Source: a virus
Virus record (IMG/VR): IMGVR_UViG_3300044675_002532
Location: 1 to 55,225 of that record
DNA length: 55,225 nt
Direction: 5' to 3' (one strand)
How positions within the stretch are numbered: position 1 is the stretch's first letter; every line of letters begins with the position of its first letter. A program made the translations under genes and the position numbers. This document shows positions 15,359 through 23,551 of the stretch, piece by piece. The notes beneath the pieces were generated by a model, which made no database searches, was not told the origin of the DNA, and was given only the letters and a program-made list of their open reading frames with translations.

Positions 15359-15389
15359 ATATCTGGATCACGATCCTAGATTGGATTAA
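15204..15389 (+). CDS. Small helical protein in overlapping frame
   Basis: 61 residues. GGGAG lies 7 bases before the ATG. Residues 20-46 form a good amphipathic helix or coiled coil (WIWQQIKDKQREIRLLENEL). It overlaps 155 bases of the preceding frame. Either both are translated, or one of the two is a shadow; codon-level evidence is not decisive by eye. Confidence 0.45.
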   Translation: MPLKPEDVLQDPRVGSVESRVRKVDWIWQQIKDKQREIRLLENELARTTNDEYLDHDPRLD

Positions 15390-15483
15390 GCGCCGCCAAG
15401 CAGAAGCACACCGAGAATGGGCGAGCGTACCGGAGCCGAACTGGGCTTGCTCACGCCGACGCAGCGGAGGGAACTACTGGTGA
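15355..15483 (+). CDS. Very small protein, coupled
   Basis: 42 residues starting at the ATG at 15355, within an ATGA overlap, and ending in a GTGA overlap with the next gene. Starts with a hydrophobic stretch (MNIWITILDWI) and continues basic. The overlaps on both sides are the main support. Confidence 0.4.
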   Translation: MNIWITILDWIKRRQAEAHREWASVPEPNWACSRRRSGGNYW

Positions 15484-15668
15484 AGATTGAAACTAGAAAG
15501 CCGCGCACTTCAAAAGACGCGCAAATGGAAGAGATTGCCAAACTACTGGCACAGCTTGACGCCATGGAAATTGAGAAGGCCAGAGAGCGAGGCGAGATGA
15601 TCTTTATTGAGATCATGGTGTTCGTTCTGGGCTTGATGTTGGGCTTTGCAGCAGGGCGAGTGTTGTGA
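15480..15668 (+). CDS. Small membrane-anchored protein
   Basis: 62 residues from a GTG at 15480, with GGAGGGA 7 bases upstream and a GTGA overlap with the previous stop. Residues 1-38 are a charged helix; residues about 40-60 (IFIEIMVFVLGLMLGFAAG) form one transmembrane segment at the C-terminus, so it is a tail-anchored type protein. The longer frame from 15417 is less likely. Function unknown; it could be an early membrane effector. Confidence 0.55.
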   Translation: MKIETRKPRTSKDAQMEEIAKLLAQLDAMEIEKARERGEMIFIEIMVFVLGLMLGFAAGRVL

Positions 15669-15889
15669 GCGAATACACCAAGATCTCGCGCTACAACCCG
15701 CGCCTGTCATTTGAGCAGTACAAGATCGTACTGAAGCGCAAGAAGTTAGCTAGAGAAGAGAATGAGCGAGTGCGCTACAAAGATCTCGTACAAGAGTGGG
15801 GCATCCGTCAGTCCGTTATCGGCACCGCAATACGCCGAGGGATTAAGCAGTACGACTATGTGCTGTGGAAGCAGGGTGAGCAGATATGA
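15665..15889 (+). CDS. Small DNA-binding-like protein
   Basis: 74 residues, GTG start overlapping the previous stop by 4 bases. Highly basic (RKKLAREENERVRYKDL) followed by a helix-turn-helix-like region (about 40-66, EWGIRQSVIGTAIRRGIKQYDY). This could be a small early regulator. No family assigned. Confidence 0.55.
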   Translation: MSEYTKISRYNPRLSFEQYKIVLKRKKLAREENERVRYKDLVQEWGIRQSVIGTAIRRGIKQYDYVLWKQGEQI

Positions 15890-16098
15890 AGATTGAAGTC
15901 AGCTCCGACCTGCTCGAAGAGATTACGGCAGCGGAATTAAAGATCACCCTGAAGTCGCTTCAGAGAGATTACAGGGATCGCAAAGCGGGCAAGCAGATGT
16001 ACATATTCAGCTCTGATAAGGCAGCGGATCTGGCCGAGCTGAAGCAGCACATCGACGCATTCAAGTTGGTGGGGCGGTACTACGGAGCGAAGGTATGA
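15886..16098 (+). CDS. Hypothetical early protein
   Basis: 70 residues, mostly helical, with an alternation of acidic and basic residues. It overlaps both neighbours by 4 bases (ATGA). The 'SSDLLEEITAAELKITLKSLQRDY' start and a KAADLAELKQHIDAFK segment look like a small helical bundle seen in phage early operons. Function unknown. Confidence 0.55.
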   Translation: MKIEVSSDLLEEITAAELKITLKSLQRDYRDRKAGKQMYIFSSDKAADLAELKQHIDAFKLVGRYYGAKV

Positions 16099-16400
16099 CC
16101 CGCGACGACATCATCCGACTGGCGCGAGAGGCAGGAGCGGCGACAGGTCGCCACAGCCCGTACCAGAAAAATGAATCGATTATGCCGTTGTGTATGGACG
16201 TTGAACGATTCGCCGCCCTCGTTGCCGCAGCCGAGCGGGAGGCGTGTATAAAGGCGTGTGAGGAAGATTTGCGAGATAAGTATTTGCGCCAACATCGACC
16301 TATACAAGAGGAAGTTATGTTGCTGGCTGCTATTGCAGACTGCGCCGCCGCCATCCGTGCGAGGGGTAACACCGGCATCAAGTGGGAGGTAGAACCATGA
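16095..16400 (+). CDS. Conserved small phage/prophage protein
   Basis: 101 residues. The pattern MTRDDIIRLAREAGA (1-15) and ERFAALVAAAEREACIKACEE (about 37-57) is very common in proteobacterial phages and prophages, with no known function. Mostly helical with a Cys-bearing helix. Part of the early unit, with 4-base overlaps on both sides. Confidence 0.65.
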   Translation: MTRDDIIRLAREAGAATGRHSPYQKNESIMPLCMDVERFAALVAAAEREACIKACEEDLRDKYLRQHRPIQEEVMLLAAIADCAAAIRARGNTGIKWEVEP

Positions 16401-17110
16401 ACGACCCGATGGCACGAGGCGGAGTGCGCCGCTACTTGGACACCGTAACCCCCGAGGAATACATCCCTGACACGGGCGAGGTGAACCTGAAAGAGATGAC
16501 GCTCACGGGACTGGCTGACTTATTCGGCAGCGACAAGGGCAATGTAAAGCATTGCTATACAGACGTATACGAGCGCATCGTAGCCGAGATGATCCGCACC
16601 GAGGGACAGCCCCGGCACAAGTGCGTGTTCGAGATAGCCGAAGCCGGTGTAGCGTGTGGCGCATCACTCCACATGTGGGCGCACTACCTACCGGTATCGA
16701 ATATCACGGGCTTCGACATCCGCGAGGAGTGCGCGAGCCTGTGTAAGAACCTGCCGAACGTGGACATTCACATACTCGACTTGTGCAAGAACGCACCGCC
16801 TGATGATGCGATGTACGACCTGTTCATTGATGACGCGAGCCACATCTCGGAGCAGATGGTCGAGATGTTTGGCAACGTGTGGGATCAAATCCGACCCGGC
16901 GGGTATTACGTGATCGAAGATCTGAAGTGTACGTACAACGACGCCTACACCAACCAGTTCCGTCAATACTTCGACGCGCAAGCAGTCAACAGTCGCGAAA
17001 CGGTGATGTCGTTTATGGATCAGATCATGCGGATCGTTGATGCGCGTGGACAGATTGCAGAGTTTAGTTACTACCCTCAACTTTTAGTGATTCGCAAAGG
17101 TGAAGTATGA
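16397..17110 (+). CDS. SAM-dependent methyltransferase, sugar O-methyltransferase-like
   Basis: 237 residues from the ATG at 16397. LADLFGSDKG (39-48) followed by H.Y...Y (52-58), the glycine loop EAGVACGASL (82-91), GFDI (105-108), IDDASH (144-149) and GGYYVIED (168-175) match the class of metal-dependent sugar and macrolide O-methyltransferases (MycE-like). The acidic residues of IDDASH and VIED are the usual metal ligands. It lies in the same unit as two glycosyltransferases, so a methylated sugar is a likely product; the acceptor is unknown. Confidence 0.75.
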   Translation: MNDPMARGGVRRYLDTVTPEEYIPDTGEVNLKEMTLTGLADLFGSDKGNVKHCYTDVYERIVAEMIRTEGQPRHKCVFEIAEAGVACGASLHMWAHYLPVSNITGFDIREECASLCKNLPNVDIHILDLCKNAPPDDAMYDLFIDDASHISEQMVEMFGNVWDQIRPGGYYVIEDLKCTYNDAYTNQFRQYFDAQAVNSRETVMSFMDQIMRIVDARGQIAEFSYYPQLLVIRKGEV

Positions 17111-17409
17111 GCGAAGAGTTTGATTATCTTGATCCGCCAAAGACCAAGACTGACGAAGAGACTTGGTGCAAGATCGGACCAAAAGGAACGCTGGATGTTT
17201 TCAACTGGGAGTTCGTTGAAAAGACTGCTAAAGAGTTTGATCAGACTCCAGAAGGTGGTCCGAAGAACAACGCGCAGATCATCTGCAAGCTCGCGGTATT
17301 GATCCGCCAGCAGACGCTAGAGCAGGCAGCGCAGGCACTCTTGAAGTACAAGGATGTCTCCGCTGTCTCATCCGTCATCGTATTAAAAGATCCTTTGGAG
17401 GAAGTATGA
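17107..17409 (+). CDS. Hypothetical early protein
   Basis: 100 residues, acidic at both ends with a helical core (about 55-85). No catalytic motif or membrane segment. It sits between the methyltransferase and the first glycosyltransferase with 4-base overlaps. Not recognised. Confidence 0.55.
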   Translation: MSEEFDYLDPPKTKTDEETWCKIGPKGTLDVFNWEFVEKTAKEFDQTPEGGPKNNAQIICKLAVLIRQQTLEQAAQALLKYKDVSAVSSVIVLKDPLEEV

Positions 17410-17585
17410 GCAAGAAGGACGATAGCGCAGCCTACGGTATGGAGTTGCGGGATTACTTTGCAGCAGCCGCTGTTCAGGGAATTCTTGCGGGACATCAAGA
17501 CGGGGCGCACCCGAACATCTATAGCCTTGCGCGAGATGCTTACCGAGTAGCCGACGCCATGCTGAAGGAGCGGGAAGAACAATGA
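17406..17585 (+). CDS. Conserved small phage protein
   Basis: 59 residues read from the ATG at 17406; it starts and stops in 4-base overlaps with its neighbours. LRDYFAAAAVQGILAG (14-29) and AYRVADAMLKERE (about 45-57) match a small phage/prophage protein seen very often in proteobacteria. Helical, function unknown. Confidence 0.65.
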   Translation: MSKKDDSAAYGMELRDYFAAAAVQGILAGHQDGAHPNIYSLARDAYRVADAMLKEREEQ

Positions 17586-18253
17586 GCCGCTTTGTTTTCT
17601 TTCACGTTGGTGCGGACGTTACCTTCCCGACCAAGATGGTGGCATCGCTCAAGGCGGTGATGCCCGACGCCGAGGTCATCATGTGTACGGATGACGCCAC
17701 CCCCAAGGTCGAGGGCGTTGATGAGTACAAATACTCCAAAGGCGACCCGGCACAGATCATGTACTGGCGTACCCGCGCATTCGCAGAAGCTCGCATCACG
17801 CAGCCTGCTATGTACATTGACACCGACATGCTGTTCGTTCTACCGGTTAACCCGGCAGCGATACTGGGTGATAAGGAAGTCATCTTCTGTCGTCGCTCAT
17901 TTGATCGCGATGCCGGGTTCAACGGAGAGCAGCGCGGTGGAATCTTCAAGCAGTATCACAACATTCCGCTCGGCACGCTGTATCCGTATCTCGGCTGCGC
18001 GACGATCACCAAGAACTACCATGCGTGGAAAGGCATGGCGATTCTGATGGGATTTATGGATCAGAATCTGCGCTCGTGGTACGGGGATCAGGAGGCGCTC
18101 AAGGTGTACTCTCACATGCTTTACCCTGAACTCGTGGGTGAGATGGAGGAGAGCGAATATGCCTGTCTACCGGAGCGTGCTGTTGGGGGACACGTACCCA
18201 AGATTCTGCACTTCAAAGGACCGGCTCGGAAGGAGGCGTTCCTCAATGCTTAA
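17582..18253 (+). CDS. GT-A fold glycosyltransferase-like protein A
   Basis: 223 residues. The N-terminal Rossmann half leads to YIDTDMLF (78-85), whose Asp-Thr-Asp is the metal and sugar-nucleotide binding DxD of GT-A enzymes. A later WYGDQEALK (about 162-170) and the C-terminal ILHFKG element resemble GT8-like enzymes, where the His helps bind Mn. It probably moves a sugar from a nucleotide-sugar donor. The acceptor could be a host surface glycan, a phage protein or DNA; none can be read from the sequence. The start overlaps the previous stop by 4 bases. Confidence 0.7.
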   Translation: MSRFVFFHVGADVTFPTKMVASLKAVMPDAEVIMCTDDATPKVEGVDEYKYSKGDPAQIMYWRTRAFAEARITQPAMYIDTDMLFVLPVNPAAILGDKEVIFCRRSFDRDAGFNGEQRGGIFKQYHNIPLGTLYPYLGCATITKNYHAWKGMAILMGFMDQNLRSWYGDQEALKVYSHMLYPELVGEMEESEYACLPERAVGGHVPKILHFKGPARKEAFLNA

Positions 18254-18917
18254 AGTCTTCATCGGATGGGACAGCCGCGAAGAGGCAGCGTATGAGGTGT
18301 GCAAGAAGTCGCTTGAGCTTCACACTTCAGTCCCGCTCGACATCACCCCCATAAAGCAGAACGATTTGCGCGAGCAGGGTATTTATTGGCGTGGGGTCGA
18401 TACGCTCGCGTCTACGGAGTTCAGCCTCACGCGGTTTCTTACTCCACACCTCGCGGGGCACACCGGCTGGGCGGTCTTTGTAGACTGCGATTTTCTTTTC
18501 CGGGGGGACATCGCGACTCTGCTTGACTACGCCGATGGGGCAAAAGCGTGCTTCGTGGTACCGCACGATTACCGGCCTACCGAAACGGTCAAAATGAACA
18601 ACCAAGCGCAACACGTTTACCCCCGAAAGAACTGGTCTAGTTTCATGTTCCTGAACTGTGAGCATGAACAAGTTAAGAAGTTAACGCCAGAGATTGTGAA
18701 CATCGCGAGTCCGAGTTATCTTCACCGGTTCGAGTGGTTATCTGACGATGTGATCGGACACTTGCCGATTGCGTACAACTACCTCGAAGGTTGGTACACC
18801 AAGAACGACTGCCCCAATCCGATAGCAGTACACATGACCCGAGGGGGTCCGTGGTTTCAGGATTGGACTCATGTGGAGTACGGCAAGGAATGGATGGCCG
18901 TGGCATCGACGCTATGA
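18246..18917 (+). CDS. GT-A fold glycosyltransferase-like protein B
   Basis: 223 residues from the ATG at 18246, preceded by GGAGG; it overlaps the previous gene by 8 bases. VFIGWDSREEAAYEVCKKSL (4-23) is a typical start for a GT8-like family found in marine viruses and bacteria, followed by FVDCDFLF (78-85) with the DxD motif and a C-terminal PIAVHMTRGGPW (about 194-205) with a conserved His. Same length and fold as its neighbour but not a clear duplicate. Probably the second step of the same glycan pathway. Confidence 0.75.
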   Translation: MLKVFIGWDSREEAAYEVCKKSLELHTSVPLDITPIKQNDLREQGIYWRGVDTLASTEFSLTRFLTPHLAGHTGWAVFVDCDFLFRGDIATLLDYADGAKACFVVPHDYRPTETVKMNNQAQHVYPRKNWSSFMFLNCEHEQVKKLTPEIVNIASPSYLHRFEWLSDDVIGHLPIAYNYLEGWYTKNDCPNPIAVHMTRGGPWFQDWTHVEYGKEWMAVASTL

Positions 18918-20293
18918 ACAAGTACCAAAAGACAATTCAGAAAATTGAAACCGCGTTTCAGGCTGCGAAATATGCCGAGGCGATGGATCTCTGCAACTAC
19001 GCGATCAGCCTATTCCCAAAGGACATCGTAGCGTACCGGGCGAAGGCTCGACTGTTACAGATTCAGCGGGACTTTGCGGGAGCGGAGAAATACTACGATG
19101 CCTCCGAAAAGCGCGGCAAGCTGACGGCAGATGATCTTGTTAACCGTGGCATCGTGAAGAGTGAGCAGCAGAAGTATGACGCTGGCATCGAAGACTTCAC
19201 GGCTGCGCTTAAGATCAAGCCGGATTATCTCCATGCTTACATCCAGCGAGGCGCAGCCAGTTGGGAGATGCGACGGTGGGGTGAGGCGCTTGAGAACTTC
19301 CGCAAAGCAAACGAGATTGAACCCAACGACGCCAACGCGCAGTGGATTCTCGGGCTACTACTGCTACAACAGAACGAGTTCAAAGAAGGCTGGCCGTTGT
19401 ATGAAACGCGCTGGCGGAGCGACCGGTTCAAGAGCCGCCGTCTCGTAACCCAGAAGCCGCAATGGAGTTTGGAGTCCAAAGCCAAGTCTGTGTTGGTGTG
19501 GGGCGAGCAGGGCATCGGTGATCAGATCATCTATGGCTCTCTGTTACCCGCTATCCGGCAGCGAACCGATAAGGTCACCGCGATGGTTGACCCGCGCTTG
19601 ATCAAGATCTTCAAGACTTCGATGCCGGACATTGACTTCATCGCCAACAGCGATCAGGTACCGGCTGCGCTGCACGAGGAGCAGATTCCGTTCGCGAGTG
19701 TGGGTTGGTCGTTCATCAACGAGAAGGACGACATCCAGAAGTACGCAGCGCGGAACTTCTTGCAGGCTGACCCGGAGTTGGTGAAGAAGTACCGCGAGGA
19801 AGCAGGACTCGACCCGAACAAGCTGACGGTGGGTCTATCGTGGGTGAGCGCAGCCATCAAGATCGGACCTCACAAGAGCGTCAACCTTGAGCAGCTCCTG
19901 CCGATCATGAAGCAGGATGTGAATTTAGTGAACCTGCAATACGGCAGCGACAGGAAGGCGGTCGATTACTTTAATCAACAGCACGGTACGAACATCGTCA
20001 CAACCTCGGTGGATCTATATAAAGACATAGACGGTCTCGCTGCGCTGTGTCAGATGTGCGATGTGATCGTAGCCATTAGTAGCTCGACCGTGCATCTGGC
20101 CGGGGCGCTGGGACGACCGGTGCTGTTGATGGATGCGAACAAGCTCTGGTACTGGGGTAACAAAGATGGCGACCGAAGCCTGTGGTATCCCAGCATCCGC
20201 ATCTTCCCGAGGGACAACATGATTGCACCTTGGGATAACGTCATCGAACAAGTCACCAAAGCGGTGGAGGGAATGATCCATGACAATAGATAG
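18914..20293 (+). CDS. TPR protein with glycosyltransferase domain (GT9/GT41-like)
   Basis: 459 residues from the ATG at 18914. Residues 5-165 hold about four tetratricopeptide repeats. The catalytic half begins with VLVWGEQGIGDQIIYGS (193-209), continues with VGLSW (about 318-322) and KSVNLEQLLPI, and ends with VIAISSSTVHLAGALGRPVLLM (about 396-417), the donor-binding part of GT-B heptosyl/O-GlcNAc-type enzymes. TPR-GT proteins usually glycosylate proteins or assemble surface glycans. It is the last of the sugar genes and overlaps both neighbours. Confidence 0.75.
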   Translation: MNKYQKTIQKIETAFQAAKYAEAMDLCNYAISLFPKDIVAYRAKARLLQIQRDFAGAEKYYDASEKRGKLTADDLVNRGIVKSEQQKYDAGIEDFTAALKIKPDYLHAYIQRGAASWEMRRWGEALENFRKANEIEPNDANAQWILGLLLLQQNEFKEGWPLYETRWRSDRFKSRRLVTQKPQWSLESKAKSVLVWGEQGIGDQIIYGSLLPAIRQRTDKVTAMVDPRLIKIFKTSMPDIDFIANSDQVPAALHEEQIPFASVGWSFINEKDDIQKYAARNFLQADPELVKKYREEAGLDPNKLTVGLSWVSAAIKIGPHKSVNLEQLLPIMKQDVNLVNLQYGSDRKAVDYFNQQHGTNIVTTSVDLYKDIDGLAALCQMCDVIVAISSSTVHLAGALGRPVLLMDANKLWYWGNKDGDRSLWYPSIRIFPRDNMIAPWDNVIEQVTKAVEGMIHDNR

Positions 20294-20489
20294 AGAATCC
20301 CCGCCCGGAGCATGGGCAGAAGAACTACGAGCCGCGCCATGGGGTTACGGTCAAACCCAAGCCAAGAAGGTTGAGGTTGCTTTGAACAACGTCCACAAGG
20401 CAGGGCTTTGGGATGAGTACAAAGTGATCCAGATGGAACTGAATATCTTGAAGACTGAGTTGGAGTTATTACGAAATGCAAGGGGATAA
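20280..20489 (+). CDS. Hypothetical small protein
   Basis: 69 residues. A Pro/Gly-rich start is followed by a long helix (about 28-65) of coiled-coil type. It overlaps the TPR gene by 14 bases and the next gene by 14. No family recognised. Confidence 0.55.
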   Translation: MTIDRESPPGAWAEELRAAPWGYGQTQAKKVEVALNNVHKAGLWDEYKVIQMELNILKTELELLRNARG

Positions 20490-20661
20490 AGATGCAATCC
20501 GAGAATACTTGGCGTCTATCGGAAGCCGAGGTGGAAGCGCTGCTACGGGAGCAAAGAAGCGACGACCTAAGGCGCACTACCAACGCATGGCCAAGCTCAG
20601 TCATGCCAAGCGAAAGGCCAAGCGAAAAGGGAAGCTCAATGAGCGATCCGATCAATCCTAA
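20476..20661 (+). CDS. Small basic conserved protein
   Basis: 61 residues. A short helical start is followed by SRGGSAATGAKKRRPKAHYQ (17-36) and a Lys/Arg-rich helix ending the protein. The 'GGSATGAKKRR..HY..L' pattern is common in small proteins of prophages. Probably nucleic-acid binding. AAGGGG-like bases are absent but the overlap with the previous gene supports coupling. Confidence 0.55.
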   Translation: MQGDKDAIREYLASIGSRGGSAATGAKKRRPKAHYQRMAKLSHAKRKAKRKGKLNERSDQS

Positions 20662-20857
20662 TCACTACAAGAAGGGTGAGATAGAGGCGATCGACGCCAT
20701 CAAGTCAGCCCTGACTGAGGACGAGTGGCGAGGCTTTCTGAAGGGCACCGCCATTGCCTACCTCTGGAGGCTCGGTCATAAGGATGCCGTGGAACAGGAC
20801 GCCCGGAAGACCCTCTGGTACGTCTCATGGCTTGCGGGGAAAGATCCGAGGGGATAA
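20639..20857 (+). CDS. DUF3310 protein (phage 'nucleotide kinase'-annotated family)
   Basis: 72 residues from the ATG at 20639, with AAAGGGAAG upstream. DPINPNHYKKGEIEAIDAI (3-21), FLKGTAIAYLWRLGHKD (about 33-49) and KTLWYVSWL match DUF3310, a small helical protein present in many phages. It is often labelled a nucleotide kinase without direct proof. Last gene before the terminator that closes the long early unit. Confidence 0.8.
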   Translation: MSDPINPNHYKKGEIEAIDAIKSALTEDEWRGFLKGTAIAYLWRLGHKDAVEQDARKTLWYVSWLAGKDPRG

Positions 20858-20887
20858 ACTCCCCTCGTGCTATCTCCTAGAGACTTG

Positions 20888-20927
20888 GCCCCGGTGTTGA
20901 AGCTTTGCTCCGCCGGGGCATTTTTTT
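20888..20927 (+). terminator. Strong rho-independent terminator between converging units
   Basis: GCCCCGG (20888-20894) pairs with CCGGGGC (20913-20919), followed by A and seven T. It ends the plus-strand unit; the stop codon of the converging primase gene lies in the T-run. Confidence 0.85.
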
Positions 20928-23184
20928 ATCTGTAGCGCACCCGGTAGACACGACGCTCGCGCCCCGCACCGGGGTTCTTAACGACCTCTTCCAGCACATC
21001 GCCGGACTCAACGAGCGTCTGTAGGATCTCGTTACGATCGCGAGCCTTCATGCCCTGACAGGCTTTCGCAAGCTGAGTGCCGTTCATACCCTCGGCACCG
21101 GACTTGCGAATCAGGTTCAGGATCTTCTTGTGAGCCGCTTCAATATCGTTCTCAGCGACTTCGCGATACAGCAGGTCTGCCGTGTAATTGAATGACCACT
21201 TCACAAGGTCATGCGACATCTCAAAGATCTCGCCAGTCAGGACGGGCACACAGGGATCGATTGCGATTGCTTCAATCATGCCGACCTTCAGCACGATTTC
21301 GGAGAAGCGCACCCACAAGGCATCGTCGCCTCGGGACTGCTGAATCTGCCAATCCTTAATCTGGCTGTATCGCTCGAAGGCGGTCCCTTCCCACTCAACG
21401 ATGACCGGAGCCACGGTCGAGTTGGGGATCGACTGGATGTTAGTCAGGTTCCCAGCACCGTGCGGGATGACCGACACCGAGTCCAGCATATCCTTAACGA
21501 TGTCATCTGGCGGAGGCTGAAGCTCTGGGATCTGCGAGTTGGGATATTCCTCGAACGGCGGAACCAGCAGAATGCGACTTAGCGTACCGTTATCGACCAT
21601 GTCAAAGTTCAGCGCCGGAATCAGCGTTCTCGGGGTCGTAGTACCGAAGAAGTTGAAGTTGGGCTGATTGATGTCGTACCGCTGGCGATCGCGAGAGTCA
21701 GCGTACTCCTGACCGTGGTAGATACCGCTGCTCGACGAATACACTTCTAGCAGGGTCTTGATGATGTCGCGCTGATGTCCCGCTGCATTCTTCGCGGTCA
21801 AGCTCTGAAGGTACAAGCCCATCTCGTCAAGGTGAGATATGCGCGACGGGTAATCAAAAAGCGTGCGCAGGATGGCAACGCCAGAACTGAAGCGATCACC
21901 GCAGATGACCTGATTCAGGCCAGCCTTCATCAAGAGTTCTTTGATACGCTGACGGCTGTGATCTTTACCGGCACCGGGCTTCGCGACAGCGATCGCGAAC
22001 AGATTGCAACGGGTGTTGATCTGCGACATTGCATACCGACGCCCGAAGAGCGCACCGAACATGCAGAGCGTATTCATCAGCGCGAAGGTCGGCTGGGGCT
22101 GCTGTGCTGTAGAGTTAATCCAGCGAGTCACGCGCCCGACCAGAGACTGGCTCTGGAACCATTGGTGCGGGAAGTTCTCGCGGGTACTCTTAACAATGTC
22201 CTTTTTGTTTTGTTTGATGGAGCTTAAATCCACCTCAACGGCACGAGCCTTCTGCGGATTCAGACTAAGCGATACAGGCGGAACCCAGCCGTTTTGCTGC
22301 GCATGAAAGTAGAGCGAACCAGCGCCGATCTTGGTGGGCGGAGACTTGCTGTAATGATCCCAACGCTGCCGGGTTTCAATCTGGTTGTACTTGCCAGAAG
22401 CCTGCGACCACTGATCGAATATGTAGAAACCCTTCGCCTCGGTCGCGCAGTAGATCGCCATACCGATGCGGTTCCAGTCATCCCACGACAGGTCCGGATT
22501 CGGGACGTAGCGCAGGGCATCCTCAACGGCAGCGTAAGTACCAACCAGACCCTCGTAGGACGACTTCGCATCCTTGTCGGGTACGAAGACTTGACCTTTC
22601 GGGCTGAGCGATCGCTTCCGCAGGGGCGGCGGTAATGCTTTATAAGCCTCCTCCGCAGCCTCCAGCACCTGCTCACGGGTCACGAGCGGGAGCCGCTCTA
22701 ATGGGATCTCGTGCGGAGCCTCGAAGGGCCACTCGTAGGGCTTGCTGGTATCCGGGTGTATTGCGTAGGCGACGAACTGCTGGCCCTGCCCGAGCACTTC
22801 GATCGGATGCAGCGAGATCTTGCTGAACGGCTCCAGCGTGCGGTACAGGTAGAGCGCCTTCGGAGACTTGCCGATACGGATCAGGTCCGTCTGGCCGAGC
22901 TTCTTCTGGAAGACGTTACCGACTTCAATGGCTACCTGCTGGTCAAGCACATCGATATCGATCGCGACTACCTCACCCGCTAGGATGCCGATGCCGCAAC
23001 CGGGCCATTTTGACCAGATATCAACGTGGAAGTTCTGAGCGGTGACTTCGGTCCAGCGAGCAAGATCGCCCCACCTTTCACCGTCATAACGACCGGGACG
23101 CTTAGTACCCGGCATGATGGGAATGATGCGATAGCCCGCGTCAACGAGCTTCGCACCATACTGTTCCATGAAATTTTCAGACAT
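20926..23184 (-). CDS. Primase-polymerase with PriCT-2 and DUF3987 helicase domains
   Basis: 752 residues. The N-terminal AEP primase-polymerase domain (1-170) has the catalytic pair D76/D78 (VAIDIDVL). A PriCT-2 region follows (about 220-300, with SWDDWNRIGMAIY). The C-terminal half is a DUF3987-type ATPase/helicase: Walker A KPGAGKDHS (402-410), Walker B-like HLDEM (451-455) and a sensor-like GTTTPRT (514-520). It probably primes and unwinds DNA at the replication fork. No DNA polymerase gene was found in the window, so elongation likely uses the host enzyme or the AEP domain. Confidence 0.85.
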   Translation of the reverse strand: MSENFMEQYGAKLVDAGYRIIPIMPGTKRPGRYDGERWGDLARWTEVTAQNFHVDIWSKWPGCGIGILAGEVVAIDIDVLDQQVAIEVGNVFQKKLGQTDLIRIGKSPKALYLYRTLEPFSKISLHPIEVLGQGQQFVAYAIHPDTSKPYEWPFEAPHEIPLERLPLVTREQVLEAAEEAYKALPPPLRKRSLSPKGQVFVPDKDAKSSYEGLVGTYAAVEDALRYVPNPDLSWDDWNRIGMAIYCATEAKGFYIFDQWSQASGKYNQIETRQRWDHYSKSPPTKIGAGSLYFHAQQNGWVPPVSLSLNPQKARAVEVDLSSIKQNKKDIVKSTRENFPHQWFQSQSLVGRVTRWINSTAQQPQPTFALMNTLCMFGALFGRRYAMSQINTRCNLFAIAVAKPGAGKDHSRQRIKELLMKAGLNQVICGDRFSSGVAILRTLFDYPSRISHLDEMGLYLQSLTAKNAAGHQRDIIKTLLEVYSSSSGIYHGQEYADSRDRQRYDINQPNFNFFGTTTPRTLIPALNFDMVDNGTLSRILLVPPFEEYPNSQIPELQPPPDDIVKDMLDSVSVIPHGAGNLTNIQSIPNSTVAPVIVEWEGTAFERYSQIKDWQIQQSRGDDALWVRFSEIVLKVGMIEAIAIDPCVPVLTGEIFEMSHDLVKWSFNYTADLLYREVAENDIEAAHKKILNLIRKSGAEGMNGTQLAKACQGMKARDRNEILQTLVESGDVLEEVVKNPGAGRERRVYRVRYR

Positions 23185-23551
23185 TTTCTATTTGAACCTC
23201 TACTCGCTCCTCGCCGTATTCCTTTGAGGCAACGAGCTGTGCTACCGATGCATCATCCGCAAAGACGACGCCATTCAGGCCGTCCAAAATGGCCTTGACG
23301 ATGTTGTCAATATCGGGACGCGATACATGCCATCCCGTCTTTTTCTTGTGGGAAAAGTAAGCCTTAATCGTAACCTTCACAGGACCTGCGAACATGTCCT
23401 TACCGATCATCGCGACCTGAGCCAAAGACTTGATGTTCTGCTCGTAAATCTGCGTTTCTCTCGGTGTAAACGTCACGACCTTCCCGCCGCGACGGCTAAA
23501 TCTGGGACGAGCCTTGCCTGTCGGCTTCCCATAGATGACTAAATCGATCAT
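23177..23551 (-). CDS. rusA: RusA-like Holliday junction resolvase
   Basis: 124 residues, the usual length for RusA. GKPTGKARPRF (8-18) and RPDIDNIVKAILDGLNGVVFADDASV (78-103) carry the expected acidic metal ligands (D80, D82, D99/D100) and a conserved Lys (K86). It cuts four-way junctions produced by recombination-dependent replication and clears branches before packaging. It overlaps the primase gene by 8 bases and the regulator gene by 4, forming a three-gene leftward unit. Confidence 0.9.
   Translation of the reverse strand: MIDLVIYGKPTGKARPRFSRRGGKVVTFTPRETQIYEQNIKSLAQVAMIGKDMFAGPVKVTIKAYFSHKKKTGWHVSRPDIDNIVKAILDGLNGVVFADDASVAQLVASKEYGEERVEVQIENV

Noticed and set aside
20492-20638. Longer start for the DUF3310 gene
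   Set aside because: The extra N-terminal part overlaps the small basic gene, is unlike the family, and the ATG at 20639 has its own ribosome site.
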